DNA from: JAEUTH01 sp039931675
Lineage (GTDB): Bacteria; Bacteroidota; Bacteroidia; AKYH767-A; OLB10
Direction: 5' to 3'
DNA: 64,000 nt
NCBI GenBank assembly: GCA_039931675.1
Contig: JBDTRM010000064.1
Location: 1 to 64,000, forward strand
Below are positions 8,362 through 18,397 of the stretch, in pieces; position 1 is the stretch's first letter; each line of letters starts with the position of its first letter. The notes under the pieces are model-generated. The model saw nothing but the letters and a program-made list of their open reading frames with translations. It was not told where the DNA came from and ran no database searches. The position numbers and the translations under genes are program-made.

Positions 8362-9582
8362 ATGCAAATTGCAAAGTTTGATCGCAACCTCCGCTCCCTT
8401 ACAATAGCCTTTTTATTATTCCTCTTTTCTTTCAACCCTGGTTTTGCCCAGGATGGTGCAGCTTTATTTGATGCCAATTGCAAAAGCTGTCACAGCCCTG
8501 GTGCCGACAAAGTAGTGGGTCCCGGATTGAAAGACATTGAAAAAAGACGCAACCGCGATTGGATTCATACATGGGTCAAAAATTCGGGCGCTGTTATAAA
8601 AAGTGGTGATGATTATGGGGTAAAGCTTTTTGAATCTTACAACAAAACTCAGATGCCGGCTCAAAATCTGAGCGTGGTTGAAATAGATGCTGTGCTTGAT
8701 TATATTAAAGCGTATGTTCCCAAGGTTACTGGTCCGCCTCCACCACCACCTGGAACCGAACCTGCCGAAAAAGGTTTTCCATGGGGATTGCTTGTTGTCG
8801 TTTTTGTATTGATCATTCTTGCAGGCGCTTTTGCACGTGTGCAAAAAGGTTTGGATAAAGTAATTCGCGAAAAAGAAGGGATTCCGCAGCCTGTAGCCTA
8901 CAAAGGAAAAGAAGCAGCAAAAATATGGGCACGGAACAATAAGAAATTAATAGCCATTCTGCTTTTATTATTTACCCTTTGGGGAAGCGTGGATGGTTGG
9001 TATGCTTTAAAAGGGATTGGAGTAACGCAAGGTTATAAGCCCGATCAGCCTATTAATTTTTCTCATAAAATTCATGCAGGCGATAATGGCATTGCATGTT
9101 TGTATTGCCATTCAGGCGCTGAAAAAAGCCGTCATGCCAATATCCCTTCAGTTAATGTATGTATGAATTGTCATAAATACATCAAGCAAGGCCCCGTAAC
9201 AGGCAAGGAAGAAATTGCAAAAATATATGCCGCAGTTGGCTGGGATGGCTCTAATTATACAGGTAAGCAAATGCCCGTGCAATGGGTTAGGGTTCATAAT
9301 TTACCTGACCTGGCTTATTTCAATCACTCTCAGCACGTGAAGGTTGGTAAAATTGAATGTCAGAAATGTCATGGCGAAGTTCAAACTATGGATGTGGTAA
9401 AACAAGATCAGCCGCTTACTATGGGATGGTGCATTGAATGTCACCGAACCACTGAAGTGAAAATGGAAGGCAACGGATATTACACACAGTTACACGAAAC
9501 CCTGAAACACAAGTACGGTGAAAATGCAAAAATAACCGTTGACAAAATGGGTGGAATAGAATGTGCACGCTGTCATTATTAG
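8362..9582 (+). CDS. actA: Alternative complex III multiheme cytochrome c subunit ActA
   Basis: 406 residues. After a signal-like hydrophobic N-terminus there is a monoheme cytochrome c domain (CKSCH near residues 40-44, methionine in TQMPAQNL). A proline-rich linker, two membrane segments (about 137-158 and 196-215) and a multiheme domain with five more CxxCH motifs follow: CLYCH, CMNCH, CQKCH, CIECH and CARCH at the extreme C-terminus. Characterised ActA is known as the pentaheme electron-output subunit of quinol:cytochrome c oxidoreductase; here six motifs are visible, the extra one in the N-terminal domain. It is first in actABCDEF-coxBA, which fixes the identification. It should act on the periplasmic face, passing electrons from ActB and quinol towards the oxidase. 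Confidence 0.93.
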   Translation: MQIAKFDRNLRSLTIAFLLFLFSFNPGFAQDGAALFDANCKSCHSPGADKVVGPGLKDIEKRRNRDWIHTWVKNSGAVIKSGDDYGVKLFESYNKTQMPAQNLSVVEIDAVLDYIKAYVPKVTGPPPPPPGTEPAEKGFPWGLLVVVFVLIILAGAFARVQKGLDKVIREKEGIPQPVAYKGKEAAKIWARNNKKLIAILLLLFTLWGSVDGWYALKGIGVTQGYKPDQPINFSHKIHAGDNGIACLYCHSGAEKSRHANIPSVNVCMNCHKYIKQGPVTGKEEIAKIYAAVGWDGSNYTGKQMPVQWVRVHNLPDLAYFNHSQHVKVGKIECQKCHGEVQTMDVVKQDQPLTMGWCIECHRTTEVKMEGNGYYTQLHETLKHKYGENAKITVDKMGGIECARCHY

Positions 9583-9730
9583 AAATTAGAAATTATGAAT
9601 AATGAATTTTGAATATAGAATGATGAATTGAAAAACAATAAAAAATAAATGGAAATTGAATTAAGAAAAGGCAGCACAAACTTCAACATTCATTATTCAA
9701 CATTCATCATTCGACATTATTAAAAAAATT
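9583..9730. other. actA-actB spacer with simple AT-rich repeats
   Basis: The 148-base gap consists largely of short near-repeats of GAAATTA and AATAATGAA words, followed by their complement (ATTCATTATTCAACATTC type). It can pair on itself but has no terminator T-run. No gene seen. Confidence 0.4.
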
Positions 9731-12700
9731 ATGGAAAAAAAATACTGGAAGGGAGTAGAAGAACTTAATAACAGTCCTGAGTTTTTAAAACACCGGAATA
9801 ATGAGTTTACTGAGCATCTTCCTATTGAGGAATCCTTAGGAATTAAAGCATCCTCAATAACAGAAAGCACACGCAGAGATTTTTTAAAATTCTTAGGGTT
9901 CGGGGTAGCAGCAGCATCACTGGCAGCTTGCGAAACACCTATCCGCAAAACGCTTCCTTATGTTATAAAACCTGAAGATGTAATTCCCGGTGTTCCAAAT
10001 TTTTACGCCTCCACTTTTTCTGATGGTCACGATTATGCAAGCATACTTGTAAAAACACGCGAAGGCCGCCCCATTAAAATTGAACCTAATGACCTTTCTC
10101 CCATTTCAGGTAAAGGTGTAAGTGCACGTGTTCAGGCTTCGGTTTTAGGATTGTATGACAATGCACGAACTAAAAAATTCTTGATCAATGGCATGCCAGC
10201 CTCAAAGGATACACTTGATAAAGAAGTAAAAAGCAAGTTGGCTGATATTGCAGGGCGTGGTGGCAATATCCGGATTCTATCTTCAACTATTTTATCTCCA
10301 TCAACCAAAAAAGTTATTGCTGATTTCACTGCAAAATATCCAACCACCAAACACATTACTTACGATGCCATTTCTAATTATGGAATGTTGAAAGCCAATG
10401 AGCTTTCTTTTGGTAAGGCTGCTCTGCCTTCATATCATTTTGAAAATGCTGATGTAATTGTAAGCATAGGCTGTGATTTTCTTACAAACTGGATTTCACC
10501 TATTGAACATGCCGGACAGTATGGCCAAACGCGCAAAGTAAATAAGGATAAAAAAACCATGTCGCGCCATATTCAGATTGAATCAAATCTGAGTTTGACC
10601 GGAAGTAATGCTGATGATCGCATCCGCATTCGCCCAAGCGAGCAAGGTGCAACAGTAATAACTTTGTATAATAAAATTGCTGCTAAAGCAGGACAAACAG
10701 CATTAAGCGGAGGCAATTCAGCCATGGATGCTATCGCAGGAAAAATTGCTGATGAACTCTGGAATGCTAAAGGAAAAGCATTGGTTGTTTCAGGCTCAAA
10801 CAATATTAATGAGCAGGTTTTAATCAATGGCATTAATATGATGCTTGGCAGTTATGATAGCACGATTGATCTTGATCGCCATAGTAATATGAAGCAGGGT
10901 AATGATGCTGCGTTTGTTGAGTTGGTTAATGAAATGAATGCAGGAAGTGTAGCCGCTTTATTAGTTTACAATTCCAATCCTGCTTATACAGCCCCTAATG
11001 CAAAAGCATTTGCCGATGGATTAAAGAAAGTTGAACTTTCACTTTCATTTGCCGATCGCACTGATGAAACGGCTGCTTTATGCAAATACCTTGCACCCGA
11101 TAATCACTACTTAGAATCATGGAATGATTACGAACCTATAAACGGTTCATATAGTTTATGCCAACCCACCATTCAAAAATTATATGATACACGCCAGGCA
11201 CAGGAAAGTCTATTAACATGGGCTGATATTCCTGTAGCTTCATTCCACGATTATATTGCTGAACATTGGAAAGGAATGACTCCGGCAGAAATGTCGTTTG
11301 ATTCATTTTGGACTAAATCATTACAAGAGGGAACTTTGGTTACCAACGCTCCTGCGAAAAGAACATTAAGTTTTGCTGGAAATGTAAATGATGCTGCATC
11401 ATCTCTTTCAAATCAAAAATCATCAGGTGAAGTTGATATAGTAATTTATGAAAAGACAGGCATAGGAAACGGAAGCCAGGCAAACAATCCCTGGTTACAG
11501 GAATTACCTGATCCTGTTTCAAAAGTATGCTGGGATAATTATTTCTGTGTTTCTCCAAAACTCGCTAAAGAGAAATCTTTAGAGCAGGGCAATATGATAG
11601 ATGTGAAGGTTGGTGATACTACCATCAGCGGACCTGTTTATCTGCAACCTGGCATGGCCGAAAAAACTATTGCCATTGCAATGGGATACGGTCGCACCAA
11701 TGCAGGAGACGCTGCTAATAATGTTGGAAAAAATGCCTATCCTTTTATCAGTGTTGTTTCTGGAAGCATGCAATATTGGGCATCAGGCGCTTTGAATAAG
11801 AGCACTGCTGATGATTATAAAATCTATACAACACAAACCCATCAAACTATGATGGGTCGTGAAATTGTAAAGGAAACCACCTTGGCTGAGTGGCAAAAAA
11901 ATCCCAAAGCCGGCAATCCTGATGTATTGATTGAAACACCCGAAGGAAAACAAAGACCAAAGGATGTTGACTTATGGGCAACAGAAGCACAACCAGGTTT
12001 TGAACGTCCGAATCATGCATGGGGAATGGCAATTGATTTAAATTCATGCATTGGTTGCGGTGCTTGCGTTGTAGCATGTAATGCCGAAAACAATGTAGCC
12101 GTTGTTGGTAAAGATGAAATAGGCCGCTCGCGCGAAATGCATTGGATTCGCATTGACCGTTATTACAGTTCAGATGTAACAAAAGAAAACGCTGAAGAAA
12201 AGCATTTAGGCCAGTTAAGCATGTATGGTGAAATGGAAAAGCCAACTGTTGAAAATCCTAAAGTGTTTTTCCAGCCCATCATGTGTCAGCATTGTAACCA
12301 CGCACCTTGCGAAACAGTATGCCCGGTAGTAGCAACCACTCACAGTTCAGACGGTTTAAATATGATGGCTTATAACCGTTGTGTTGGTACCCGTTACTGT
12401 GCAAACAACTGCCCTTATAAAGTAAGAAGATTTAACTGGTTTAATTATTCCGAAAGCGCAAAATTCCCATACACCTTATATAGTGAGAGTGAGCGCATGG
12501 TTCTAAATCCAGATGTAACAATTCGTTCTCGCGGGGTAATGGAAAAATGCTCTATGTGCATACAGCGAATTCAGTCAGGTAAATTAACTGCTAAGAAAGA
12601 AAGTCGCAGGCCTAAAGATGGTGAAATAAAAACAGCTTGTGCTCAGACTTGTCCTACCAATGCAATAGTGTTTGGCGATTATAAAGACTCGTCAAGCCAG

Positions 12701-12835
12701 ATGTTATCAATGTTTAAAGAAGAGCGCTCATATTGGTTGCTCGAAGAATTGGACGTTCAGCCATCGGTATTTTACCAAACAAAAGTTTGGAATCATAAGG
12801 CTGAAGAAAGTAAGAAAGAAGAAGTAAAAGCATAA
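9731..12835 (+). CDS. actB: Alternative complex III iron-sulfur/molybdopterin-like subunit ActB
   Basis: 1034 residues. It starts with a twin-arginine signal (STRRDFLKFLG, arginines 48-49) that runs into a lipobox LAAC (Cys67), so it is predicted to be a Tat-exported lipoprotein. The middle resembles molybdopterin oxidoreductases; in ActB this domain is known to lack the cofactor. The C-terminal third carries four cysteine clusters: CIGCGACVVAC near 773, CQHCNHAPCETVC near 852, CVGTRYCANNC near 885, and CSMC near 940 with TACAQTCPTNA. These fit three [4Fe-4S] and one [3Fe-4S] centres. It sits between actA and actC and forms the peripheral electron-transfer arm of the complex. Confidence 0.95.
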   Translation: MEKKYWKGVEELNNSPEFLKHRNNEFTEHLPIEESLGIKASSITESTRRDFLKFLGFGVAAASLAACETPIRKTLPYVIKPEDVIPGVPNFYASTFSDGHDYASILVKTREGRPIKIEPNDLSPISGKGVSARVQASVLGLYDNARTKKFLINGMPASKDTLDKEVKSKLADIAGRGGNIRILSSTILSPSTKKVIADFTAKYPTTKHITYDAISNYGMLKANELSFGKAALPSYHFENADVIVSIGCDFLTNWISPIEHAGQYGQTRKVNKDKKTMSRHIQIESNLSLTGSNADDRIRIRPSEQGATVITLYNKIAAKAGQTALSGGNSAMDAIAGKIADELWNAKGKALVVSGSNNINEQVLINGINMMLGSYDSTIDLDRHSNMKQGNDAAFVELVNEMNAGSVAALLVYNSNPAYTAPNAKAFADGLKKVELSLSFADRTDETAALCKYLAPDNHYLESWNDYEPINGSYSLCQPTIQKLYDTRQAQESLLTWADIPVASFHDYIAEHWKGMTPAEMSFDSFWTKSLQEGTLVTNAPAKRTLSFAGNVNDAASSLSNQKSSGEVDIVIYEKTGIGNGSQANNPWLQELPDPVSKVCWDNYFCVSPKLAKEKSLEQGNMIDVKVGDTTISGPVYLQPGMAEKTIAIAMGYGRTNAGDAANNVGKNAYPFISVVSGSMQYWASGALNKSTADDYKIYTTQTHQTMMGREIVKETTLAEWQKNPKAGNPDVLIETPEGKQRPKDVDLWATEAQPGFERPNHAWGMAIDLNSCIGCGACVVACNAENNVAVVGKDEIGRSREMHWIRIDRYYSSDVTKENAEEKHLGQLSMYGEMEKPTVENPKVFFQPIMCQHCNHAPCETVCPVVATTHSSDGLNMMAYNRCVGTRYCANNCPYKVRRFNWFNYSESAKFPYTLYSESERMVLNPDVTIRSRGVMEKCSMCIQRIQSGKLTAKKESRRPKDGEIKTACAQTCPTNAIVFGDYKDSSSQMLSMFKEERSYWLLEELDVQPSVFYQTKVWNHKAEESKKEEVKA

Positions 12836-12926
12836 ACTTTAATCAGGAATTAAGAATTTAAAATTGTAATAGGTTGTTGTTGGGAGATAGAACTTCAAAC
12901 CTCAAACCTTAAACCTCAAACAAAAT

Positions 12927-14333
12927 ATGTCAATCGTTGAATCAGACCTGAGACCCGTCCTTATTACAGGTGATAAAACAATGCATCAGATCACCGAGGA
13001 TATTTGCCGGCCTATTGAAGGTAAAGCAAATAAATATTGGTGGATGGCTTTTATAGTAGCAAGTGCAGCACTTACATGGTGGGTAATTTGCCTTTCATAT
13101 ACAATAGGCGTGGGATTAGGCACATGGGGCGAAAATAAAACAGTTGGCTGGGCGTGGGATATCACAAACTTTGTATGGTGGGTGGGTATTGGTCATGCCG
13201 GTACGCTTATCTCAGCTATCTTATTATTGTTCCGTCAAAAGTGGAGGCTTTCTATTAACCGTTCGGCAGAAGCGATGACCATCTTTGCCGTTATCTGTGC
13301 TGCTTCCTTCATTGTATCTCACATGGGTCGTCCGTGGGTAGCATATTGGTCGTTTCCTTTTGCCAATCAATTTGGTTCATTATGGGTTAACTTCAACTCA
13401 CCGCTTATTTGGGATGTATTTGCAATCTCAACATACTTCACTGTTTCATTGGTTTTCTGGTATTCAGGTTTGTTACCTGATTTTGCTGTGGTAAGAGACC
13501 GCGCAAAAACAAAATCAATGAAATTCTGGTACACGCTTTTATCTTTCGGATGGAGCGGCACAGCGAAAAATTGGCAGCGTTTTGAAGAAATGTCATTGGT
13601 GCTTGCAGGACTTTCCGCTCCACTGGTATTATCAGTACACTCAGTAGTATCCATGGACTTTGCTACTTCAATCGTTCCGGGATGGCATACTACAATCTTC
13701 CCACCTTACTTTGTTGCAGGTGCTATCTTTTCAGGTTTTGCCATGGTGCAAACCCTTTTGATCATCACCCGCAAGGTTCTTGGTATGGAAGATTATATCA
13801 CCTTATATCATATTGATATGATGAATAGAATCATTGTATTAACGGGCTCAATAGTGGGAATTGCGTACATGTCAGAGTTTTTTATTGCATGGTATTCAGG
13901 TGTAGAATATGAATCTTACGCATTTATTAACCGTGCTACAGGTCCTTATTGGTGGGCTTACTGGAGCATGATGACTTGCAATGTAATTTCTCCCCAGCTT
14001 TTCTGGTCGCAGAAATTACGCAGAAATGTAACCTTCACATTCTTTATGTCCATCATTGTAAATATCGGGATGTGGTTTGAACGATTTGTAATTATCGTTA
14101 CATCGCTTCACCGCGATTATGTTCCATCAAGCTGGGTAATGTATCATCCAACCTGGGTTGAGATGGGTCTTTTTATCGGTTCACTCGGTTTGTTTTTTGT
14201 ACCATTTTTATTGTTCACACGATTCTTCCCTGTTATTGCTATGAGCGAGTTAAAAACTATATTTCATTCATCCACATCGCAGGTTAAAAGACAACAAAAA
14301 GAAGATAAGAAAGGAGAATTAATTAATGGATAG
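12927..14333 (+). CDS. actC: Alternative complex III membrane subunit ActC (NrfD family)
   Basis: 468 residues, polytopic with about ten hydrophobic segments, of the NrfD/PsrC type. Motifs include WWVGIGHAGTLISAILLLF, FIVSHMGRPW and SIVPGWHTTIFPPYFVAGA, typical of the quinol-binding membrane subunit of alternative complex III. It is known to bind menaquinol and is proposed to take part in proton translocation. Its 3' end overlaps the start of actD by 8 bases, which suggests translational coupling. It has the usual length for the family. Confidence 0.95.
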   Translation: MSIVESDLRPVLITGDKTMHQITEDICRPIEGKANKYWWMAFIVASAALTWWVICLSYTIGVGLGTWGENKTVGWAWDITNFVWWVGIGHAGTLISAILLLFRQKWRLSINRSAEAMTIFAVICAASFIVSHMGRPWVAYWSFPFANQFGSLWVNFNSPLIWDVFAISTYFTVSLVFWYSGLLPDFAVVRDRAKTKSMKFWYTLLSFGWSGTAKNWQRFEEMSLVLAGLSAPLVLSVHSVVSMDFATSIVPGWHTTIFPPYFVAGAIFSGFAMVQTLLIITRKVLGMEDYITLYHIDMMNRIIVLTGSIVGIAYMSEFFIAWYSGVEYESYAFINRATGPYWWAYWSMMTCNVISPQLFWSQKLRRNVTFTFFMSIIVNIGMWFERFVIIVTSLHRDYVPSSWVMYHPTWVEMGLFIGSLGLFFVPFLLFTRFFPVIAMSELKTIFHSSTSQVKRQQKEDKKGELING

Positions 14334-14850
14334 TCCTAAAAGATTTGTTTACGGAATATATAATGATGAGCATACATTACTTCATGCGGTGGAGCATTTG
14401 CGTCACGAAGGTATAGATGTTAAAGATGTTGTTTCGCCCTATCCAATACACGGAATGGATGATGCATTGGGGCTTATTCCAACCCGTATTTCTATAGCTT
14501 CATTCATGTTTGGAATTACAGGCACTTCATTGGCATTGCTTATGTTATGGTATATGAATATTCATGACTGGCCTATGGATATAGGCGGTAAACCAAGTTT
14601 TGCATTGTTTAAAAACATTCCTGATTTTATTCCTGTAACTTTTGAATCAACAGTTTTATTGGCAGCTCACGGCATGGTGATCACATTTTTATTAAGATGT
14701 AAAATTTTACCGGGTGTGGAGCCTGAAGTTATTGATCCACGCAGCACCGATGATCATTTTGTAATGAAAGTTCGTGTATGGGAAGATGAGAATGAAAGCA
14801 ATGTAAGAGCCATGATTAGTAAATCGGGAGCTATAGAAGTAAAAGGTTAA
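14326..14850 (+). CDS. actD: Alternative complex III subunit ActD (DUF3341)
   Basis: 174 residues. An N-terminal soluble part (VYGIYNDEHTLLHAVEHLR ... VVSPYPIHGMDDALG) is followed by two membrane segments, about residues 60-80 and 107-127, and a cytoplasmic tail, as in DUF3341 proteins. The motif SPYPIHGMD is characteristic. It overlaps actC by 8 bases. It is a structural membrane subunit that packs against ActC in the known complexes. Confidence 0.93.
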   Translation: MDSPKRFVYGIYNDEHTLLHAVEHLRHEGIDVKDVVSPYPIHGMDDALGLIPTRISIASFMFGITGTSLALLMLWYMNIHDWPMDIGGKPSFALFKNIPDFIPVTFESTVLLAAHGMVITFLLRCKILPGVEPEVIDPRSTDDHFVMKVRVWEDENESNVRAMISKSGAIEVKG

Positions 14851-14880
14851 TTTATTAAATAACTGAGAAAATATACGATA

Positions 14881-15537
14881 ATGAATTTTCGCAATTTTAA
14901 ATATTCAATAATCCTTTCGGCATCAGCCGCTGCGGTTTTTTTGAATGCCTGCCGCGATCCTGAAAAATCTCCGGGGTATGAATTTATGCCGGATATGTAT
15001 CGCGGTCCGGCTCTTGAAACCTATGGTCCGAGTTTGGAAAACGCTGACTCAACTTCTGCCCGTAAACCTGTTGCAGGAACAATACCAAGGGGCTTCACTT
15101 ACTTTAATTATCCTAATACACCAGAGGGATATGAACTCGCAAGTACGGAAGCACACAATCCTTTATCACAGGATTCGATTAACCTCGCAGAAGGCAAACG
15201 TTTATTTGGAATTTATTGCATTAACTGTCATGGTGAAAGTGGAATGGGCGATGGAAGCATCGTATCAGCAGGCAAATTTCCTCCTCCACCTTCCTATTCA
15301 AAAGGCAACTCATCGCGAGGCGGCTTAATGAAAGATCTTACTGATGGTAAAATATATCATACGATAACTTACGGTGTAAATATGATGGGTTCGCATGCTT
15401 CGCAGATATTACCTGATGATCGTTGGAGAGTGATAATGTACGTTCATCAGCTTCAGCACTTTGGGGAATCAACGACTACAGCAAAGGATTCTACAGCTAC
15501 CGCAAAAGCAAGTGATGCAACAGCAGCAAAAATGTAA
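14881..15537 (+). CDS. actE: Alternative complex III monoheme cytochrome c lipoprotein ActE
   Basis: 218 residues. A signal sequence ends in the lipobox-like LNAC (Cys24), so it is likely a membrane-anchored lipoprotein. A single heme motif CINCH lies near residue 117 in a class I cytochrome c domain, with ligand-type methionine in NMMGSHASQ. The C-terminus is a low-complexity tail rich in Ala, Thr, Ser and Lys. It follows actD by 30 bases. It is the likely electron exit point to the oxidase. Confidence 0.93.
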   Translation: MNFRNFKYSIILSASAAAVFLNACRDPEKSPGYEFMPDMYRGPALETYGPSLENADSTSARKPVAGTIPRGFTYFNYPNTPEGYELASTEAHNPLSQDSINLAEGKRLFGIYCINCHGESGMGDGSIVSAGKFPPPPSYSKGNSSRGGLMKDLTDGKIYHTITYGVNMMGSHASQILPDDRWRVIMYVHQLQHFGESTTTAKDSTATAKASDATAAKM

Positions 15538-15629
15538 TTGGGAGAAAAGAAGAATTGATTTAAAAGTAAAACAAGATAAATTCAACAATTTTATTTGACA
15601 TAAAAATCGTTTAGTTAAGAATGACATAA

Positions 15630-15739
15630 AACCTTAGTAGAAAAAATCAATCCGCTCGCGGAAACCTTATTACCTTCTTATAACGTCAATAAGAAGGTAA
15701 TAAGGTTTAGGAAAGGCGACCATCTTCTCTACTAAGGTT
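15630..15739. repeat. Nested palindromic intergenic repeat, copy 1
   Basis: The outer arms AACCTTAGTAGA (15630-15641) and TCTACTAAGGTT (15728-15739) are a perfect inverted pair. Inside them a 19-bp perfect inverted repeat (15662-15680 and 15690-15708, core AAACCTTATTACCTT) closes on a 9-nt loop. It occupies most of the 303-base actE-actF gap. Related copies lie at 18398-18506 and 63670-63797. Confidence 0.85.
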
Positions 15740-15840
15740 AAAAGAAGATATTACGATTGATGAAACAAATTAAATTATCCCATTAGTAATAAATAAAAAA
15801 CAGCAGGTTCAAATCTGAAATCATAAATCTGAAATAAAAA

Positions 15841-17061
15841 GTGGATACAACTATTTCAAATACAAAATACGAATTTACATCCCGTGCAAAAATGGTATGC
15901 TTTATACTTATGGCAATTGGTATAGCATCAATAGTAGCGCAGTTTGCAACCGGCTATGAGCAGGTGTGGGCAAACTTGTTACAGATCAACTTTTTCTTTA
16001 TGGCAATGGGATTATGCGCAACATTTTTTGTGGCTTTTCAATATGTTGCCCGTGCCGGCTGGTCAGTAAATATTATACGCGTACCCGAGGCCATGATGAC
16101 CTGGCTATGGATAGCAATGCCTTTAATGCTGATTATTATTGTTGGAGGCGGAACGCATATTTATCACTGGATGCACGAAGGAATTACTGAGAAAATGATT
16201 AACGGCAATCCAAATCCTGAATATGATTCGATCATTGCCGGTAAATCGGCTTACCTTAACAAGCCTTTCTTTTATTCACGCCTCGTTGCATATCTTCTTA
16301 TCTGGTGCGGAGCGGCTTTTTATTTGCGTAAGTTTTCCATAGCTGAAGATACCGAAGGAGGAACCACCAATTATTTTAAAGCGACTAAGATTGCAATTTT
16401 CTTCATCGTTTTATTTGCAGTTACATCATCCACAGCCGCATGGGATATTATGATGTCAATTGATGTTCATTGGTTTTCTACCATGTATGGATGGTACACT
16501 TTTGCAGGAATGTTTATCACTGCATTAACCGCAATGGCCTTATGGTTAGTTTATCTTAAAAGCAAGGGCTATATGGAAGAAGTTACAGAAAGTCATTTGC
16601 AGGATGTGGGTAAATTCATGTTTGCATTTTCAATATTCTGGACATACCTCTGGTTTGCGCAATTTATGCTGCAATGGTATGCCAATCTTCCTGAAGAAAT
16701 TGTTTATTACCGGACCCGTTTCGATTATTATCGCTGGCCATTCTGGATTGCATTCTTCCTTAATTTTATTTTCCCATTCCTGATATTAATGACACGTGAT
16801 GCAAAGCGTAAATTCTTTGTCATCATATTTGCCGGCACCATTATTTTAATTGGTCACTGGTTAGATAATTTCCTCATGGTAATTCCCGGTGTATTAATTA
16901 ATCATGGAAGCCACGACTGGCACATAGGAATTTATGAAATAGGAACAACATTGGGTTTTGCAGGTGGATTCATGTACATGGTACACAGCAAGCTTGCAAG
17001 TGCTCCTTTATTAAGAAAAAATCATCCCATGCTGGTGGAATCCATGCATCATGCCATATAG
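15841..17061 (+). CDS. actF: Alternative complex III membrane subunit ActF
   Basis: 406 residues, starting with GTG at 15841, which gives the best N-terminus in an otherwise start-poor stretch. About ten membrane segments are visible, with motifs such as VDVHWFSTMYGWYTFAG, WFAQFMLQWYANLPEE and GHWLDNFLMVIPG. These are typical of ActF, the paralogue of ActC that contributes a second proton-channel-like half. It is separated from actE by 303 bases containing a nested palindrome, and followed 209 bases later by coxB. Confidence 0.92.
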   Translation: MDTTISNTKYEFTSRAKMVCFILMAIGIASIVAQFATGYEQVWANLLQINFFFMAMGLCATFFVAFQYVARAGWSVNIIRVPEAMMTWLWIAMPLMLIIIVGGGTHIYHWMHEGITEKMINGNPNPEYDSIIAGKSAYLNKPFFYSRLVAYLLIWCGAAFYLRKFSIAEDTEGGTTNYFKATKIAIFFIVLFAVTSSTAAWDIMMSIDVHWFSTMYGWYTFAGMFITALTAMALWLVYLKSKGYMEEVTESHLQDVGKFMFAFSIFWTYLWFAQFMLQWYANLPEEIVYYRTRFDYYRWPFWIAFFLNFIFPFLILMTRDAKRKFFVIIFAGTIILIGHWLDNFLMVIPGVLINHGSHDWHIGIYEIGTTLGFAGGFMYMVHSKLASAPLLRKNHPMLVESMHHAI

Positions 17062-17097
17062 GGAAATAGGGAATAGGGAATAGGGGAATAGGGAATT

Positions 17098-17230
17098 CGT
17101 CATTGCGAGGAACGAAGCAATCTCTTGATGGTTAGTAGAATTTGGGGTATCAGTAATTCATATTTAAATTGAAAAATAGTATAACATTAACAGATTGCTT
17201 CTCCCGATAGCTATCGGGATCGCAATGACG
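17098..17230. repeat. Intergenic inverted element with CGTCATTGCGAGG arms
   Basis: The left arm (17098-17123) reads CGTCATTGCGAGG then GAAGCAATCT. The right arm (17192-17230) holds AGATTGCTTC and CGCAATGACG, interrupted by a perfect 16-bp palindrome CCCGATAGCTATCGGG (17203-17218). This arm sequence is a familiar interspersed intergenic repeat in many bacterial genomes. It fills the actF-coxB gap, preceded by a short GGGAATA simple repeat (17061-17094). Confidence 0.8.
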
Positions 17231-17270
17231 AAGAAGGAAAAATCGTAAATCGTAAATTGAAAAATATAAA

Positions 17271-18287
17271 ATGACACTGCTTTATTTTTTTGTTGCTGTA
17301 TTTGGAATTATCGCTCTCGTTAGAATAATGAATATTATTCAACTGAGCGAAAAATTATCTGAAGACTCTGAAGAAGAGCAAATGATTCGCGACAACCCAT
17401 TGAATGCAATGGGCATGCTTGCATTTATGGTTGTTGGATTGTTTTTGTTTTTTTACATGTGTTGGAAGTATGCGCCTTACATGCTTCCGGAGGCTGCTTC
17501 GGTGCATGGTAAAGAAACCGACTTCCTGATGAATGTTAACTTATGGGTACTTATAGTTGTATTTGTAATAACACAGATTGCATTATTTTGGTTTATATGG
17601 AAATATAAATTCCGCAGGGGCGAAAGAGGATACTACTATCCTCATAATAATACCATTGAAGTTATCTGGACTGTAGCGCCAACCATTGTACTTGCAGGCT
17701 TAATCATTACAGGTTTAAAATCATGGAATGACATAACACAAAGTGTACACAATGATGGTATGAACATCCAGATTTATTGCAAGCAATTTAATTTTACTGC
17801 CCGCTATTCAGGCAAGGACAATACACTTGGCGATTCGTACTTTAAAAATATAACTGATGATAATCCGCTCGGTGTGAAAAAGGATCAGGCTGCTATGGAT
17901 GATATTATTGCTGCTGAGTTACACTTAGTTGTTAATCAACCGGTGATGTTGAAAATTAATTCGCGCGATGTAATCCACTCGGTTTATCTTCCGCATTTCC
18001 GCACGCAGATGAATGCAGTGCCGGGTATGACCACTGAGTTTTATTTTGTGCCTACGATTACAACTGCCGACATGCGCAAAAAATTAAATAATCCCAAGTT
18101 TGATTATGTATTGCTTTGCAATAAAATTTGCGGAGTATCGCATTATACCATGAATATGAAAGTGGTAGTGGAAGGTCCCACAGAGTTTAAAGGCTGGATA
18201 GCGAGTCAAAAGTTAGTGTTTCCGCAGGATTCAGCTACAGCAGCCGTAACGGCTCCGGCTAATGTAAAATCTTTGGCAGTTAAGTAA
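17271..18287 (+). CDS. coxB: Cytochrome c oxidase subunit II
   Basis: 338 residues. Membrane segments lie near 2-20, 46-66, 86-107 and 130-148, two more than the classical subunit II. The C-terminal cupredoxin domain has the CuA binding set CNKICGVSHYTM near residues 283-294, and H in VIHSVYLPHFR. The aromatic stretch KQFNFTARYSG is the electron-entry region. No fused cytochrome c domain is present, so electrons probably come from ActA/ActE hemes or a soluble carrier. It belongs to the act-cox operon. The extended N-terminus is common in Bacteroidota oxidases. Confidence 0.94.
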   Translation: MTLLYFFVAVFGIIALVRIMNIIQLSEKLSEDSEEEQMIRDNPLNAMGMLAFMVVGLFLFFYMCWKYAPYMLPEAASVHGKETDFLMNVNLWVLIVVFVITQIALFWFIWKYKFRRGERGYYYPHNNTIEVIWTVAPTIVLAGLIITGLKSWNDITQSVHNDGMNIQIYCKQFNFTARYSGKDNTLGDSYFKNITDDNPLGVKKDQAAMDDIIAAELHLVVNQPVMLKINSRDVIHSVYLPHFRTQMNAVPGMTTEFYFVPTITTADMRKKLNNPKFDYVLLCNKICGVSHYTMNMKVVVEGPTEFKGWIASQKLVFPQDSATAAVTAPANVKSLAVK

Positions 18288-18397
18288 ACACTGTTTGATT
18301 ATATTTGTTTTAAAATTGTATTGTTCCGTGTAAGAAAATCCCGTAAGGATTTAATGTTTATTAAAAAAATAAAAACATCTTTTGCTTAAAACAGTGA

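Noticed and set aside
8464..8844. 126-codon minus-strand frame opposite actA
   Set aside because: Antisense shadow of the cytochrome c domain and the proline-rich linker.
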